This document shows, one piece after another, positions 1 to 7,097 of a stretch of DNA of 12,570 nucleotides; positions within the stretch are counted from its first letter, which is position 1; each line of letters starts with the position of its first letter. The stretch is from Candidatus Cloacimonadota bacterium (GTDB lineage: Bacteria; Cloacimonadota; Cloacimonadia; Cloacimonadales; Cloacimonadaceae), in assembly GCA_028703735.1 (NCBI GenBank), contig JAQVMI010000019.1, positions 1 through 12,570 on the forward strand, in the 5' to 3' direction. The notes beneath the pieces were generated by a model. That model saw only the letters and a list, made by a program, of their open reading frames with translations, was not told the DNA's origin and ran no database searches. The translations under genes were made by a program, and so were the position numbers.

Positions 1-3000
1 TACCGAAATAATGCCCTATCCCCTCACGCTGGTAGCCTTAAAAACATTCCTGGCTAAACTAAAAAAAGAAACCGCGGCTTTGGTTGCAGGCATCGAACTG
101 GTGATTTATGATTCGGACAATCCAATTGTGTGGTGGGCAAATGCTTTTGCAAATCAATGCCAGGATACTATTGAGGAGCTTACTTTCCTTACTCCGTGGA
201 CAGAATACACTTCTGTCACCAATAAATTCACCGAATTCCCTGCTCTAACCGGCATTCCCACCCTGCGAGAACTGGAAGCACTGGAAACTAATCTGCTTCC
301 AGAAATCATCCATCGGCTTAGGAATTCTGCCCCTAATTCGGGTAATTCCTGGCTGGGTGAACTTCAGCATCAAATCACATCTGCCAGCCAACACGCCAGA
401 ATTAGAATATCCGAAATTGAAGACCTGATGCTGCAATGTGAAACTTTATCATGCATGGAATATGACTTTTTGTATGACGAAACACGGCATTTGCTATCCA
501 TAGGCTACAATGTGATAGAATGCCTGCGTGATTCCAGCTATTATGATCTATTGGCTTCAGAAGCAAGGTTTTCCAGCTTTGTGGCAATTGCTCAGGGAAA
601 ACTTCCCCAGGAAAGCTGGTTTGCATTGGGACGCTTGCTAACAACCGCAGGAGGAGAACCGATTCTGCTATCCTGGAGCGGGTCTATGTTCGAATACCTG
701 ATGCCTCTTTTGGTGATGCCTACCTATGAACATACTTTGTTAGACCAAACTTATAAAGCAGCGGTAGCCCGGCAAATTGATTATGGCAGAAGACGTTCTG
801 TGCCCTGGGGAATTTCGGAAAGCGGATACAATGCTACAGACGTGCATCTGAACTATCAATATCGGGCTTTTGGGGTTCCCGGTTTAGGGCTGAAACGCGG
901 TTTGGCAGAAGACCTGGTGATAGCACCTTATGCTTCGGCTCTGGCTTTGATGGTGGCACCGGAGGAGGCTTGCCAAAACCTGGAAAGGCTGGCAAATGAT
1001 GGCTTTGAAGCACGATATGGCTTTTATGAAGCTATAGATTACACTCCTTCCCGTTTGCCCAGAGGACATTCCAGCGTGGTGGTACGCTCTTTTATGGCTC
1101 ATCATCAGGGCATGAGCCTGCTGTCTTTGGCGTATTTGCTGTTAGGCCGTCCCATGCAAAAGCGTTTTGAAGCGGATTCTCTTTTTCAGGCAACAATGCT
1201 GCTGCTGCAAGAGCGAATCCCCAAAGCTACTGCCTATTATGCACGCACCACCAAGCTTTCGGAGCATTATATGATTCCCAATGCCACAGAAACGCCAATT
1301 CGCATCTTCACCAGCCCGGATACTCCCAGTCCGGAAGTGCAATTGCTCTCCAATGGCAGGTATCATGTGATGGTTACGAATTCCGGAGGTGGATTCAGCC
1401 GCTGGAAAAATCTGGATGTAACACGTTGGAAGGAAGACCGTACCTGTGATAACTGGGGTATTTTTTGCTATATCCGTGATGTTGCCAGCATGGAATATTG
1501 GTCAACAGCATATCAGCCTACCTTGAAACGTTCCAAGCATTTTGAGGCAATATTCTCCGAAGGGAGAGTAGAATTTCGTGGACGTGATCACGATTATGAT
1601 ACGCATACAGAGATTGCAGTTTCACCAGAGGACGATATTGAACTGCGCAGAGTACGAATTACCAATCGTGCCCGTACCCGCAGAACTGTAGATATCACCA
1701 GTTATGGAGAGGTGGTTCTGGCTCCTGCTGCTGCAGATGCAATCCACCCGGCTTTCAGCAATCTCTTTGTGCAGACAGAGATTATCCCTAATTCCAAAGC
1801 TATCATTTGCACCCGCCGTCCCCGCTCCGAAAAAGAGGTGGAGCCCTGGATGCTGCATCTGATGGCAGTGCATGGAGCAGAAGTAATAGAAGTTTCCTAC
1901 GAAACTGACCGGGCGCAATTTATTGGCAGAGGCAATACAATCGTAAATCCCCAGGCTTTAAGTGGTGGAGAAGGTGTTTATAGAGCAACGCTTTCTGGCA
2001 GTGAAGGCTCTGTTTTAGATCCGATTGTAGCCATCCGTTACAGGATAACCCTAAATCCGGAAGAGGCAGCTACAATAAATATAGTTACCGGCATTGGTGA
2101 AACCAGGGAAGCAGCACTAACTTTAATAGAGAAATATCAGGACAGACGCTTGGCAGATCGTGTGTTTGATTTGGCGTGGACGCATGGACAGGTTTTGCTA
2201 AGGCAGTTTAATGTTACAGAGGCGGATGCCAAGCTATATGGAGTATTGGCAAGCTCTATAATTTTTGCCAACGATTCACTAAGAGCAGATCCGGGTGTGC
2301 TTATCAAAAACCACCGCGGTCAATCTGGTCTTTGGGGATATGCCATTTCAGGGGATTTGCCAATAGTTCTGCTAAGGATAGAAGACCCGGCGAATATTGA
2401 TCTCGTACGCCAGCTTGTTCAAGCTCATGCCTACTGGCACCTAAAGGGGTTGGCAGTAGATTTGGTTATTTGGAATGAAGATCATGCAGGCTACCGCCAG
2501 CTATTGCACGACCAAATTATGGGGCTTATCGCAGCAGGTATTGAAGCCAATTTAACAGATCAACCCGGAGGTATTTTTGTAAGACCTGCCGATCAGATTT
2601 CTGATGAAGACCGCATTCTGATTATGACTGTTGCCCGTGTCATTATTTCTGATACCCGCGGATCACTTGCTAACCAGATAACCGGTCGCACTCAACAGGA
2701 ACTAAGCGTGCCAATGCTTATCCCTACCAGAACTAACCGCGCTGATTCTATTCCAGTTGCTCCTGCCGCACGCAATGATTTAGCTTTCTATAATGGTTTG
2801 GGGGGATTCACTCCCGATGGACGGGAATATGTAATTACCACCACCCGCGCTCAACAGACTCCTGCGCCTTGGGTGAATGTGCTGGCAAATCCATTGTTTG
2901 GAACCGTTGTTTCAGAAAGCGGACTTGCCTGCACCTGGAGCGAAAATGCTCACGAATTCCGCCTTACTCCTTGGGGTAATGATCCTGTAAGCGATTCCAG

Positions 3001-5176
3001 GGGTGAAGCAATATACCTGCGTGATGATGAACGTGGACATTTCTGGTCTCCCACACCTCAGCCTTGCTGTGGGTTAACGCCTTATGTAACCCGTCACGGA
3101 TTTGGCTACAGTGTGTTTGAGCATACTGAACGGGGTATACGCACCGAATTGTGGGTTTATGTAGCTTTGGATGCTGCCATCAAGTTTAGTGTGCTTAAGG
3201 TGTTTAATGAATCGGAAAGAACACGAAAGCTCTCTGCCACAGGTTATGTGGAATGGGTTTTGGGAGATCTGCGCAGCAAATCCACCATGCACATTATCAC
3301 CGAAACAGATCCCATCAGCGGAGCATTAATGGCGCGTAACCCTTATAACTCCGAATTTCCCGATCGAATTGCCTTCTTTGATACAGATGACACAAACCGA
3401 TCAGTTAGCAGCGACCGTACAGAGTTTCTGGGACGCAATGGAACTTTGAAAGCACCAGCAGCAATGAGCAGAACACGTCTCTCCGGCAGGATGGGTGCAG
3501 CCATGGATCCCTGTGCAGCAATTCAGGTTAATTTTGAACTGGCTGCTGGACAAGAGTATGAAGTAATTTTCCGGCTGGGTTCAGGACGGGATGCCGGGGA
3601 AGCCGAAACAATTATTAACCAACACCGTGGAAGTGGTGCTGCCCGTGGAGCTCTGGAATCTGTATGGCAGCACTGGACGCATACCTTGGGAGCTGTGAAT
3701 GTGGAAACTCCCGATCCCTCCCTGAACGTTCTGGCAAACGGCTGGCTGCTATATCAAACCCTAGCTTGCAGACTTTGGGCACGTAGTGCTTTATATCAAC
3801 CTGGGGGAGCTTATGGTTTTCGTGACCAATTGCAGGATGTGATGGCATTAATCCATACCAGACCAGACCAAGTGCGGGAGCATATATTGCTGTGCGCTTC
3901 CCGTCAGTTCGAGGAGGGTGATGTTCAGCATTGGTGGCATCCGCCATCCGGTAGAGGGGTTAGAACACATATCTCCGATGATTATCTGTGGTTACCGCTA
4001 ACAACCTGCCGGTATGTTCTTTCAAGCGGAGATAAAGCCATTTTGGATGTACCGGTAAGATTTCTCACCGGCAGATTGGTGAATACCGATGAAGATTCTT
4101 ATTATGACCTTCCCACACCCTCGGAAGAGACAGCCACCCTGTATGAACACTGTGTTCGGGCTATCAGGCACGGCTTACGTTATGGCAAACACGGCTTACC
4201 TTTGATAGGAACGGGTGATTGGAACGACGGCATGAATCTGGTAGGTGAACATGGAAAGGGCGAGAGCATCTGGCTGGGGTTTTTCTTGTTTGACGTCTTG
4301 ATGTGTTTTACAGATATCGCCCGGATGAGGGGGGAAGATACCTTTGCAGACCTGTGCGTGAATGAAGCCACAAAAGTCCGTGGTAACATCGAACAGCATG
4401 GTTGGGATGGAGAATGGTATCGGCGTGCCTATTTTGACGATGGTACTCCCCTTGGTTCAGCTGTAAATCCTGAATGCAAGATTGATTCTATTGCGCAAAG
4501 CTGGTCTGTGCTTTCTGGTGCAGGAGATAAGGAACGTTCCCGTTTAGCCATGGCTGCCTTGAATGAGCATCTTGTCCGCCGTGAAGCAGGGCTGGTGCAA
4601 TTGCTGGATCCACCCTTTGATAAATCGGATTTGAACCCAGGCTACATAAAGGGATACGTCCCCGGTGTCCGCGAAAACGGTGGTCAATATACTCATGCAG
4701 CCATTTGGGCAGCAATGGCTTATGCTAAATTGGGGGATCAGCAGCGTGCCTGGGAAATATTCTCTATGATAAACCCCGTAAACCATGCCCTGAATCCCAA
4801 GGCAACTGCCATTTACAAAGTAGAGCCATATGTAGTAGCTGCGGATGTTTATGCAGCATCTCCTCACACAGGAAGAGGTGGCTGGACGTGGTATACAGGC
4901 TCTGCTGCCTGGATGTATCGTCTTATAATGGAATCCCTGCTGGGGCTTCGCCTGGAAGTGGATAAGCTATACCTTACACCCTGCCTGCCAAAGAATTGGG
5001 AAGGCTTCAAATTGCACTACCGCTACTTAGAGACAGTTTTCCACATCTCCGTTACCCAAACTAAAACCGAAAATTCTGAGATGCGTGTAACTCTGGATGG
5101 TAACGAGCAAATAGATAACACTGTTCCTCTGTTAGACGACCATCTGGAGCATTGGGTAGAGGTGTTTATCCCGTAA
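1..5176 (+). CDS. ndvB: Cyclic beta-1,2-glucan synthase-like protein, C-terminal part (glucoamylase-like + GT36/GH94 phosphorylase domains), 5' partial
   Basis: The frame is open to the left edge, with codons before the ATG at 11 encoding T-E-I. Family members are about 2,800 residues with an N-terminal GT84 synthase and membrane segments, so this ~1,721-residue stretch is probably the C-terminal part and the ATG at 11 is internal. Numbering from that ATG: a glucoamylase-like domain (about 180-385) with WGISESG at 266-272 and HHQGMS at 364-369; a first GT36/GH94 beta-sandwich (about 438-690); a helical linker with QSGLWGYAISGDLPIVL from 771; a second beta-sandwich (about 926-1195); and an (alpha/alpha)6 phosphorylase domain (about 1225-1660). 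The last has GFRDQLQD (1269-1276), GDWNDGMN (1402-1409, second Asp the expected general acid) and RENGGQYTH (1554-1562, phosphate-site region). In Brucella Cgs the phosphorylase domain trims the linear glucan and sets ring size. No membrane helix is evident in this part. The substrate is inferred from family only; another beta-glucan is possible. Confidence 0.88.
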   Translation, partial: TEIMPYPLTLVALKTFLAKLKKETAALVAGIELVIYDSDNPIVWWANAFANQCQDTIEELTFLTPWTEYTSVTNKFTEFPALTGIPTLRELEALETNLLPEIIHRLRNSAPNSGNSWLGELQHQITSASQHARIRISEIEDLMLQCETLSCMEYDFLYDETRHLLSIGYNVIECLRDSSYYDLLASEARFSSFVAIAQGKLPQESWFALGRLLTTAGGEPILLSWSGSMFEYLMPLLVMPTYEHTLLDQTYKAAVARQIDYGRRRSVPWGISESGYNATDVHLNYQYRAFGVPGLGLKRGLAEDLVIAPYASALALMVAPEEACQNLERLANDGFEARYGFYEAIDYTPSRLPRGHSSVVVRSFMAHHQGMSLLSLAYLLLGRPMQKRFEADSLFQATMLLLQERIPKATAYYARTTKLSEHYMIPNATETPIRIFTSPDTPSPEVQLLSNGRYHVMVTNSGGGFSRWKNLDVTRWKEDRTCDNWGIFCYIRDVASMEYWSTAYQPTLKRSKHFEAIFSEGRVEFRGRDHDYDTHTEIAVSPEDDIELRRVRITNRARTRRTVDITSYGEVVLAPAAADAIHPAFSNLFVQTEIIPNSKAIICTRRPRSEKEVEPWMLHLMAVHGAEVIEVSYETDRAQFIGRGNTIVNPQALSGGEGVYRATLSGSEGSVLDPIVAIRYRITLNPEEAATINIVTGIGETREAALTLIEKYQDRRLADRVFDLAWTHGQVLLRQFNVTEADAKLYGVLASSIIFANDSLRADPGVLIKNHRGQSGLWGYAISGDLPIVLLRIEDPANIDLVRQLVQAHAYWHLKGLAVDLVIWNEDHAGYRQLLHDQIMGLIAAGIEANLTDQPGGIFVRPADQISDEDRILIMTVARVIISDTRGSLANQITGRTQQELSVPMLIPTRTNRADSIPVAPAARNDLAFYNGLGGFTPDGREYVITTTRAQQTPAPWVNVLANPLFGTVVSESGLACTWSENAHEFRLTPWGNDPVSDSRGEAIYLRDDERGHFWSPTPQPCCGLTPYVTRHGFGYSVFEHTERGIRTELWVYVALDAAIKFSVLKVFNESERTRKLSATGYVEWVLGDLRSKSTMHIITETDPISGALMARNPYNSEFPDRIAFFDTDDTNRSVSSDRTEFLGRNGTLKAPAAMSRTRLSGRMGAAMDPCAAIQVNFELAAGQEYEVIFRLGSGRDAGEAETIINQHRGSGAARGALESVWQHWTHTLGAVNVETPDPSLNVLANGWLLYQTLACRLWARSALYQPGGAYGFRDQLQDVMALIHTRPDQVREHILLCASRQFEEGDVQHWWHPPSGRGVRTHISDDYLWLPLTTCRYVLSSGDKAILDVPVRFLTGRLVNTDEDSYYDLPTPSEETATLYEHCVRAIRHGLRYGKHGLPLIGTGDWNDGMNLVGEHGKGESIWLGFFLFDVLMCFTDIARMRGEDTFADLCVNEATKVRGNIEQHGWDGEWYRRAYFDDGTPLGSAVNPECKIDSIAQSWSVLSGAGDKERSRLAMAALNEHLVRREAGLVQLLDPPFDKSDLNPGYIKGYVPGVRENGGQYTHAAIWAAMAYAKLGDQQRAWEIFSMINPVNHALNPKATAIYKVEPYVVAADVYAASPHTGRGGWTWYTGSAAWMYRLIMESLLGLRLEVDKLYLTPCLPKNWEGFKLHYRYLETVFHISVTQTKTENSEMRVTLDGNEQIDNTVPLLDDHLEHWVEVFIP

Positions 5177-5264
5177 TTATACCACTCATCCATTGTTGTT
5201 ATGAATAGGTTACATTTTAGTCATCCCGGACTTGATCCGGAATCTAATAAACTGGATTAGTGTT
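5177..5264. other. Convergent intergenic region between the glucan-synthase-like gene and the HD-GYP gene
   Basis: These 88 bases separate two converging stop codons (TAA on plus at 5174-5176, TAA on minus at 5265-5267). The left half (5177-5219) is A+T-rich and shows nothing recognisable. The right half contains two back-to-back inverted repeats, listed separately. Neither strand has a long T-tract directly after a strong stem, so a classical intrinsic terminator is not clear, although transcripts from both sides must end here or read into each other. Confidence 0.6.
5221..5260. repeat. Pair of small inverted repeats, candidate dispersed intergenic repeat or weak bidirectional terminator
   Basis: The first palindrome is CCGGA (5226-5230), loop CTTGA, TCCGG (5236-5240). 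The second is CTAAT (5244-5248), loop AAACTGG, ATTAG (5256-5260), followed on the plus strand by TGTTTT. The opening TCATCCCGGACTTGATCCGG resembles a type of short palindromic repeat scattered through intergenic DNA in several bacterial groups; that resemblance is from memory, and a single copy is visible here. The position between convergent genes fits either a mobile palindromic repeat or a weak terminator used from both sides. Confidence 0.45.
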
Positions 5265-6503
5265 TTACTCTTCCAGATCGGGGTACTTTTCCCTGATGGA
5301 TTGCACCGAATCCCGAATAGCTAAGAATATCTCTATCAGTTCGGGATCGAACTGGCTGCCGGCAGACCTATCCAATTCTTCGAATACATTTTCCTGAGTC
5401 CAGGGCTCTTTGTAGCTACGGCGGCAAGACAGGGCATCATATACATCTGCAATGGCAACAATTCTTGCCCAAAGGGGAGCTTCATCGGCTGCCATGCCCA
5501 TAGCTTTTCCGTTGTCAAGCTGTTTGCCTGGCAAGGGTTCTCCATTAGCGGGATTAATGTATCCAGGATAGCCCCTTCCATCCCAGCGTTCATGATGGCT
5601 AAGAGCTATCACGCGAGACATGGAATCCAGCTCGGAATTGGGATCACCAAAAAGGCGTGCTCCAATTATGGGATGGGTTTTCATTACATCATATTCTTCG
5701 TCATTTAGTTTGCCGGGTTTTTTTAGTATGGCATCCGAAATGCCTACCTTTCCCACATCGTGCAACATGGCTGCTATGCGCAAAAGGTCTTTATTGTGGC
5801 GGAGTTCCGCTTCGGCAATCTGATGTTTCTTTGCCCAAGCTTCGTATAATTCGGCAGAATATGCTCCCACTCTGTTTACGTGAGCTCCGGTTTCTTTGGG
5901 ATCACGCATTTCTGCCATACTGATCATCCTTAGGATGATAGAGCGGGTCATATCAGCTCGTTCCAAAGCCACAGCAGCAGTATTGGCAAAGTATCTGATA
6001 AAGGGGATGTCTTCTTCGTTAAAGGGGATTATTTTGCCTGTATTATCCAGGGCATTTATAAGCTGTAAAACCCCAATCACCTTATCCGCAGCAGTCCGCA
6101 TGGGAATTGTAAGCATCGATCCGGTTCGGTAGTTGGTTTTTTTATCGAAGCTGGGGTTGAAGGAATAGGGCTTATGGTTATCCAGCTTGTAAACATCGGG
6201 GATATTTAGTATTGTTCCATTATAGGCTGCATATCCGGCAATCGAGCTTTCGCTTATGGGCATTTTGAAGGTGCTGTATAACAGCTTTTTTCCGGGAGGA
6301 AGGGCTTTTTGCTGTGTGTCGTTCTGAGTGTAGCTAAACAGCAGATTGCCATCCTCACATTTATAGATGCTGCCTGCATCACAATTACTAAGGCGGCGTG
6401 CTTCTGTCAAAATGTTTTCCATCAGCACATCTGTATCCTTCAATTCGGTCATCATTGTGCCCATGGCAATAATTTTATTCAGCAGGTCTTTTTCTTTGTT
6501 CAA
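5265..6503 (-). CDS. GAF domain + HD-GYP domain protein (probable cyclic-di-GMP phosphodiesterase)
   Basis: The protein has 412 residues. The first ~185 form a GAF-type sensor domain, with SSIAGYAAYNG (86-96) and LTIPM...VIGVLQLIN (131-150) typical of GAF. Residues ~190-412 are an HD-GYP domain: DPKETGAHVNRV (201-212), the metal-binding H248-D249 with K252, HHERWDGRGYP (303-313) and IADVYDAL (351-358). All diagnostic HD-GYP residues I can recognise are present, so hydrolysis of cyclic-di-GMP is likely but unproven. A ~28-residue Gly/Pro-rich segment sits between GYP and the next helix, as in one common HD-GYP subfamily. There is no receiver domain, signal peptide or membrane helix, so it should be cytosolic and respond to an unknown GAF ligand. 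The start is TTG: a stop codon lies five codons upstream in frame, no ATG intervenes, and AGAAGGAG sits 6 nt before it. It is probably transcribed separately from, or only partly with, the operon upstream. Confidence 0.93.
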   Translation of the reverse strand: MNKEKDLLNKIIAMGTMMTELKDTDVLMENILTEARRLSNCDAGSIYKCEDGNLLFSYTQNDTQQKALPPGKKLLYSTFKMPISESSIAGYAAYNGTILNIPDVYKLDNHKPYSFNPSFDKKTNYRTGSMLTIPMRTAADKVIGVLQLINALDNTGKIIPFNEEDIPFIRYFANTAAVALERADMTRSIILRMISMAEMRDPKETGAHVNRVGAYSAELYEAWAKKHQIAEAELRHNKDLLRIAAMLHDVGKVGISDAILKKPGKLNDEEYDVMKTHPIIGARLFGDPNSELDSMSRVIALSHHERWDGRGYPGYINPANGEPLPGKQLDNGKAMGMAADEAPLWARIVAIADVYDALSCRRSYKEPWTQENVFEELDRSAGSQFDPELIEIFLAIRDSVQSIREKYPDLEE

Positions 6504-6509
6504 GGCAAT

Positions 6510-6517
6510 CTCCTTCT
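6510..6517 (-). promoter_or_regulatory. Shine-Dalgarno that fixes the TTG start of the HD-GYP gene
   Basis: On the minus strand the sequence reads AGAAGGAG, followed by six bases (ATTGCC) and then TTG AAC AAA. The in-frame TAG lies immediately upstream at 6516-6518 and the first in-frame ATG is only at codon 14. This strong ribosome-binding site at ideal spacing therefore supports TTG as the true start. Confidence 0.8.
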
Positions 6518-6550
6518 ATGCAAACGGCAATCAGGTTTTATTAGTCAATT

Positions 6551-6578
6551 TTCATATGGCACAGTTCTTGTATAACAA
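6551..6578 (-). promoter_or_regulatory. Weak candidate sigma-70-type promoter for the HD-GYP gene
   Basis: On the minus strand TTGTTA (6573-6578) and TATGAA (6551-6556) are separated by 16 bp. Each matches four of six consensus positions. Transcription would start roughly 40 nt before the TTG codon. The match is weak in A+T-rich DNA, and it overlaps the nfeD tail duplication, so the -35 resemblance may be incidental. Confidence 0.2.
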
Positions 6579-6594
6579 TCAGCTTATTTTCATC
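6565..6594 (-). pseudogene. Diverged duplicate of the last ten sense codons of the nfeD-family gene
   Basis: Read on the minus strand in the same frame as the upstream nfeD gene, this segment encodes DENKLIVIQE, against DGNKLIVVKE at the end of nfeD (6640-6669). 24 of 30 bases match. The similarity may extend a little further: CTGTG followed by CA/AT-rich sequence occurs just after both. In-frame TAA codons at 6622-6624 and 6616-6618 separate it from nfeD, and no start codon or Shine-Dalgarno precedes it, so it is unlikely to be translated on its own. It looks like a decayed relic of a tandem duplication or of a second nfeD-like gene. Confidence 0.55.
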
Positions 6595-6595
6595 T

Positions 6596-6615
6596 CGTAG
6601 CTTTGGAAAGCTACG
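6596..6615. repeat. Perfect 9-bp inverted repeat (hairpin) between nfeD and the HD-GYP gene
   Basis: The arms are CGTAGCTTT and AAAGCTACG with only GG between them, giving a practical 7-bp stem with a 6-base loop. It lies 21 bp past the nfeD stop codon and just before the duplicated nfeD tail. There is no T-run after the stem on either strand, so it is not a standard intrinsic terminator. It could slow transcription, protect the 3' end of the upstream mRNA, or be a copy of a short palindromic repeat. Confidence 0.6.
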
Positions 6616-6636
6616 TTACGATTATGTGTCACAGTG

Positions 6637-7077
6637 CTATTCTTTTACAACTATCAGCTTGTTCCCATCAATACCAATTATGGTTACTTTTTCGCCAAGC
6701 TGAATTGCTTGCTGGTTTTGTTCTATGGCAACCCATTCTTCGCCACCAATTTTCACATAGCCTTTGCCATCCACCACAATTTCCTTGGTTACGAATCCGG
6801 TTTTACCCTTCAAGGCTGCCACATTTGTTTCTGCACCGGGGTTCGAGAGTATTTTCTTACCCAGCTTGCGCATAAACAGGAAAGAAATAAAGCTGAAGAT
6901 GGCAAAAAATAGTATTTGCAGTGGAATGCTACTATCAATTAAAGGCAACATACTAAGCAATCCTGCTACTATTGCTCCTATCCCAAGCGAGATAAAGAAA
7001 AAAGCGGGATCAAAGATCTCTATGATGATGAATCCTATGCCAATCATCATCCATACATGCCAGGCAAGCAGTGTCAC
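6637..7077 (-). CDS. NfeD-family membrane protein (short type, C-terminal OB-fold domain)
   Basis: The 146-residue protein has three hydrophobic segments (about 7-27, 28-46 and 51-69). FDPAFFFISLGIGAIVAGLL at 22-41 matches the hallmark membrane region of short NfeD proteins. After the basic stretch RKLGKK (70-75), residues ~86-146 form the soluble OB-fold domain, with GKTGFV, GYVKIGGEEW and a final strand of GNKLIVVKE. NfeD proteins usually partner a stomatin/SPFH protein in membrane organisation, but no SPFH gene is present here. The start is GTG, preceded by AAGGAGGT at only 3 nt spacing (7081-7088). The first ATG (codon 10) would cut into the first helix. The gene begins 20 bp after the DUF4349-like gene ends, so the two are probably co-transcribed. 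No long protease domain is present. Confidence 0.9.
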   Translation of the reverse strand: MTLLAWHVWMMIGIGFIIIEIFDPAFFFISLGIGAIVAGLLSMLPLIDSSIPLQILFFAIFSFISFLFMRKLGKKILSNPGAETNVAALKGKTGFVTKEIVVDGKGYVKIGGEEWVAIEQNQQAIQLGEKVTIIGIDGNKLIVVKE

Positions 7078-7097
7078 ACTACCTCCTTAATTCTGGG

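Noticed and set aside
11..13. ATG at the left edge as the true start of the glucan-synthase-like gene
   Set aside because: The frame is open through the window edge, no Shine-Dalgarno can be seen in the ten preceding bases, and the family normally has over 1,000 more N-terminal residues.
3615..3947. 110-residue open frame on the minus strand inside the glucan-synthase-like gene
   Set aside because: It is antisense to the conserved start of the GH94 catalytic domain, with no ribosome-binding site or recognisable motif seen.
6519..6545. Alternative promoter with TTGACT as -35 before the HD-GYP gene
   Set aside because: The best -10-like hexamer (TGCATA) lies 21 bp away, too far for a normal sigma-70 spacing, and would place the start of transcription at the Shine-Dalgarno.
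6764..7090. 108-residue plus-strand open frame over the nfeD gene
   Set aside because: It runs entirely opposite a well-recognised NfeD protein, so it is most likely a shadow frame.
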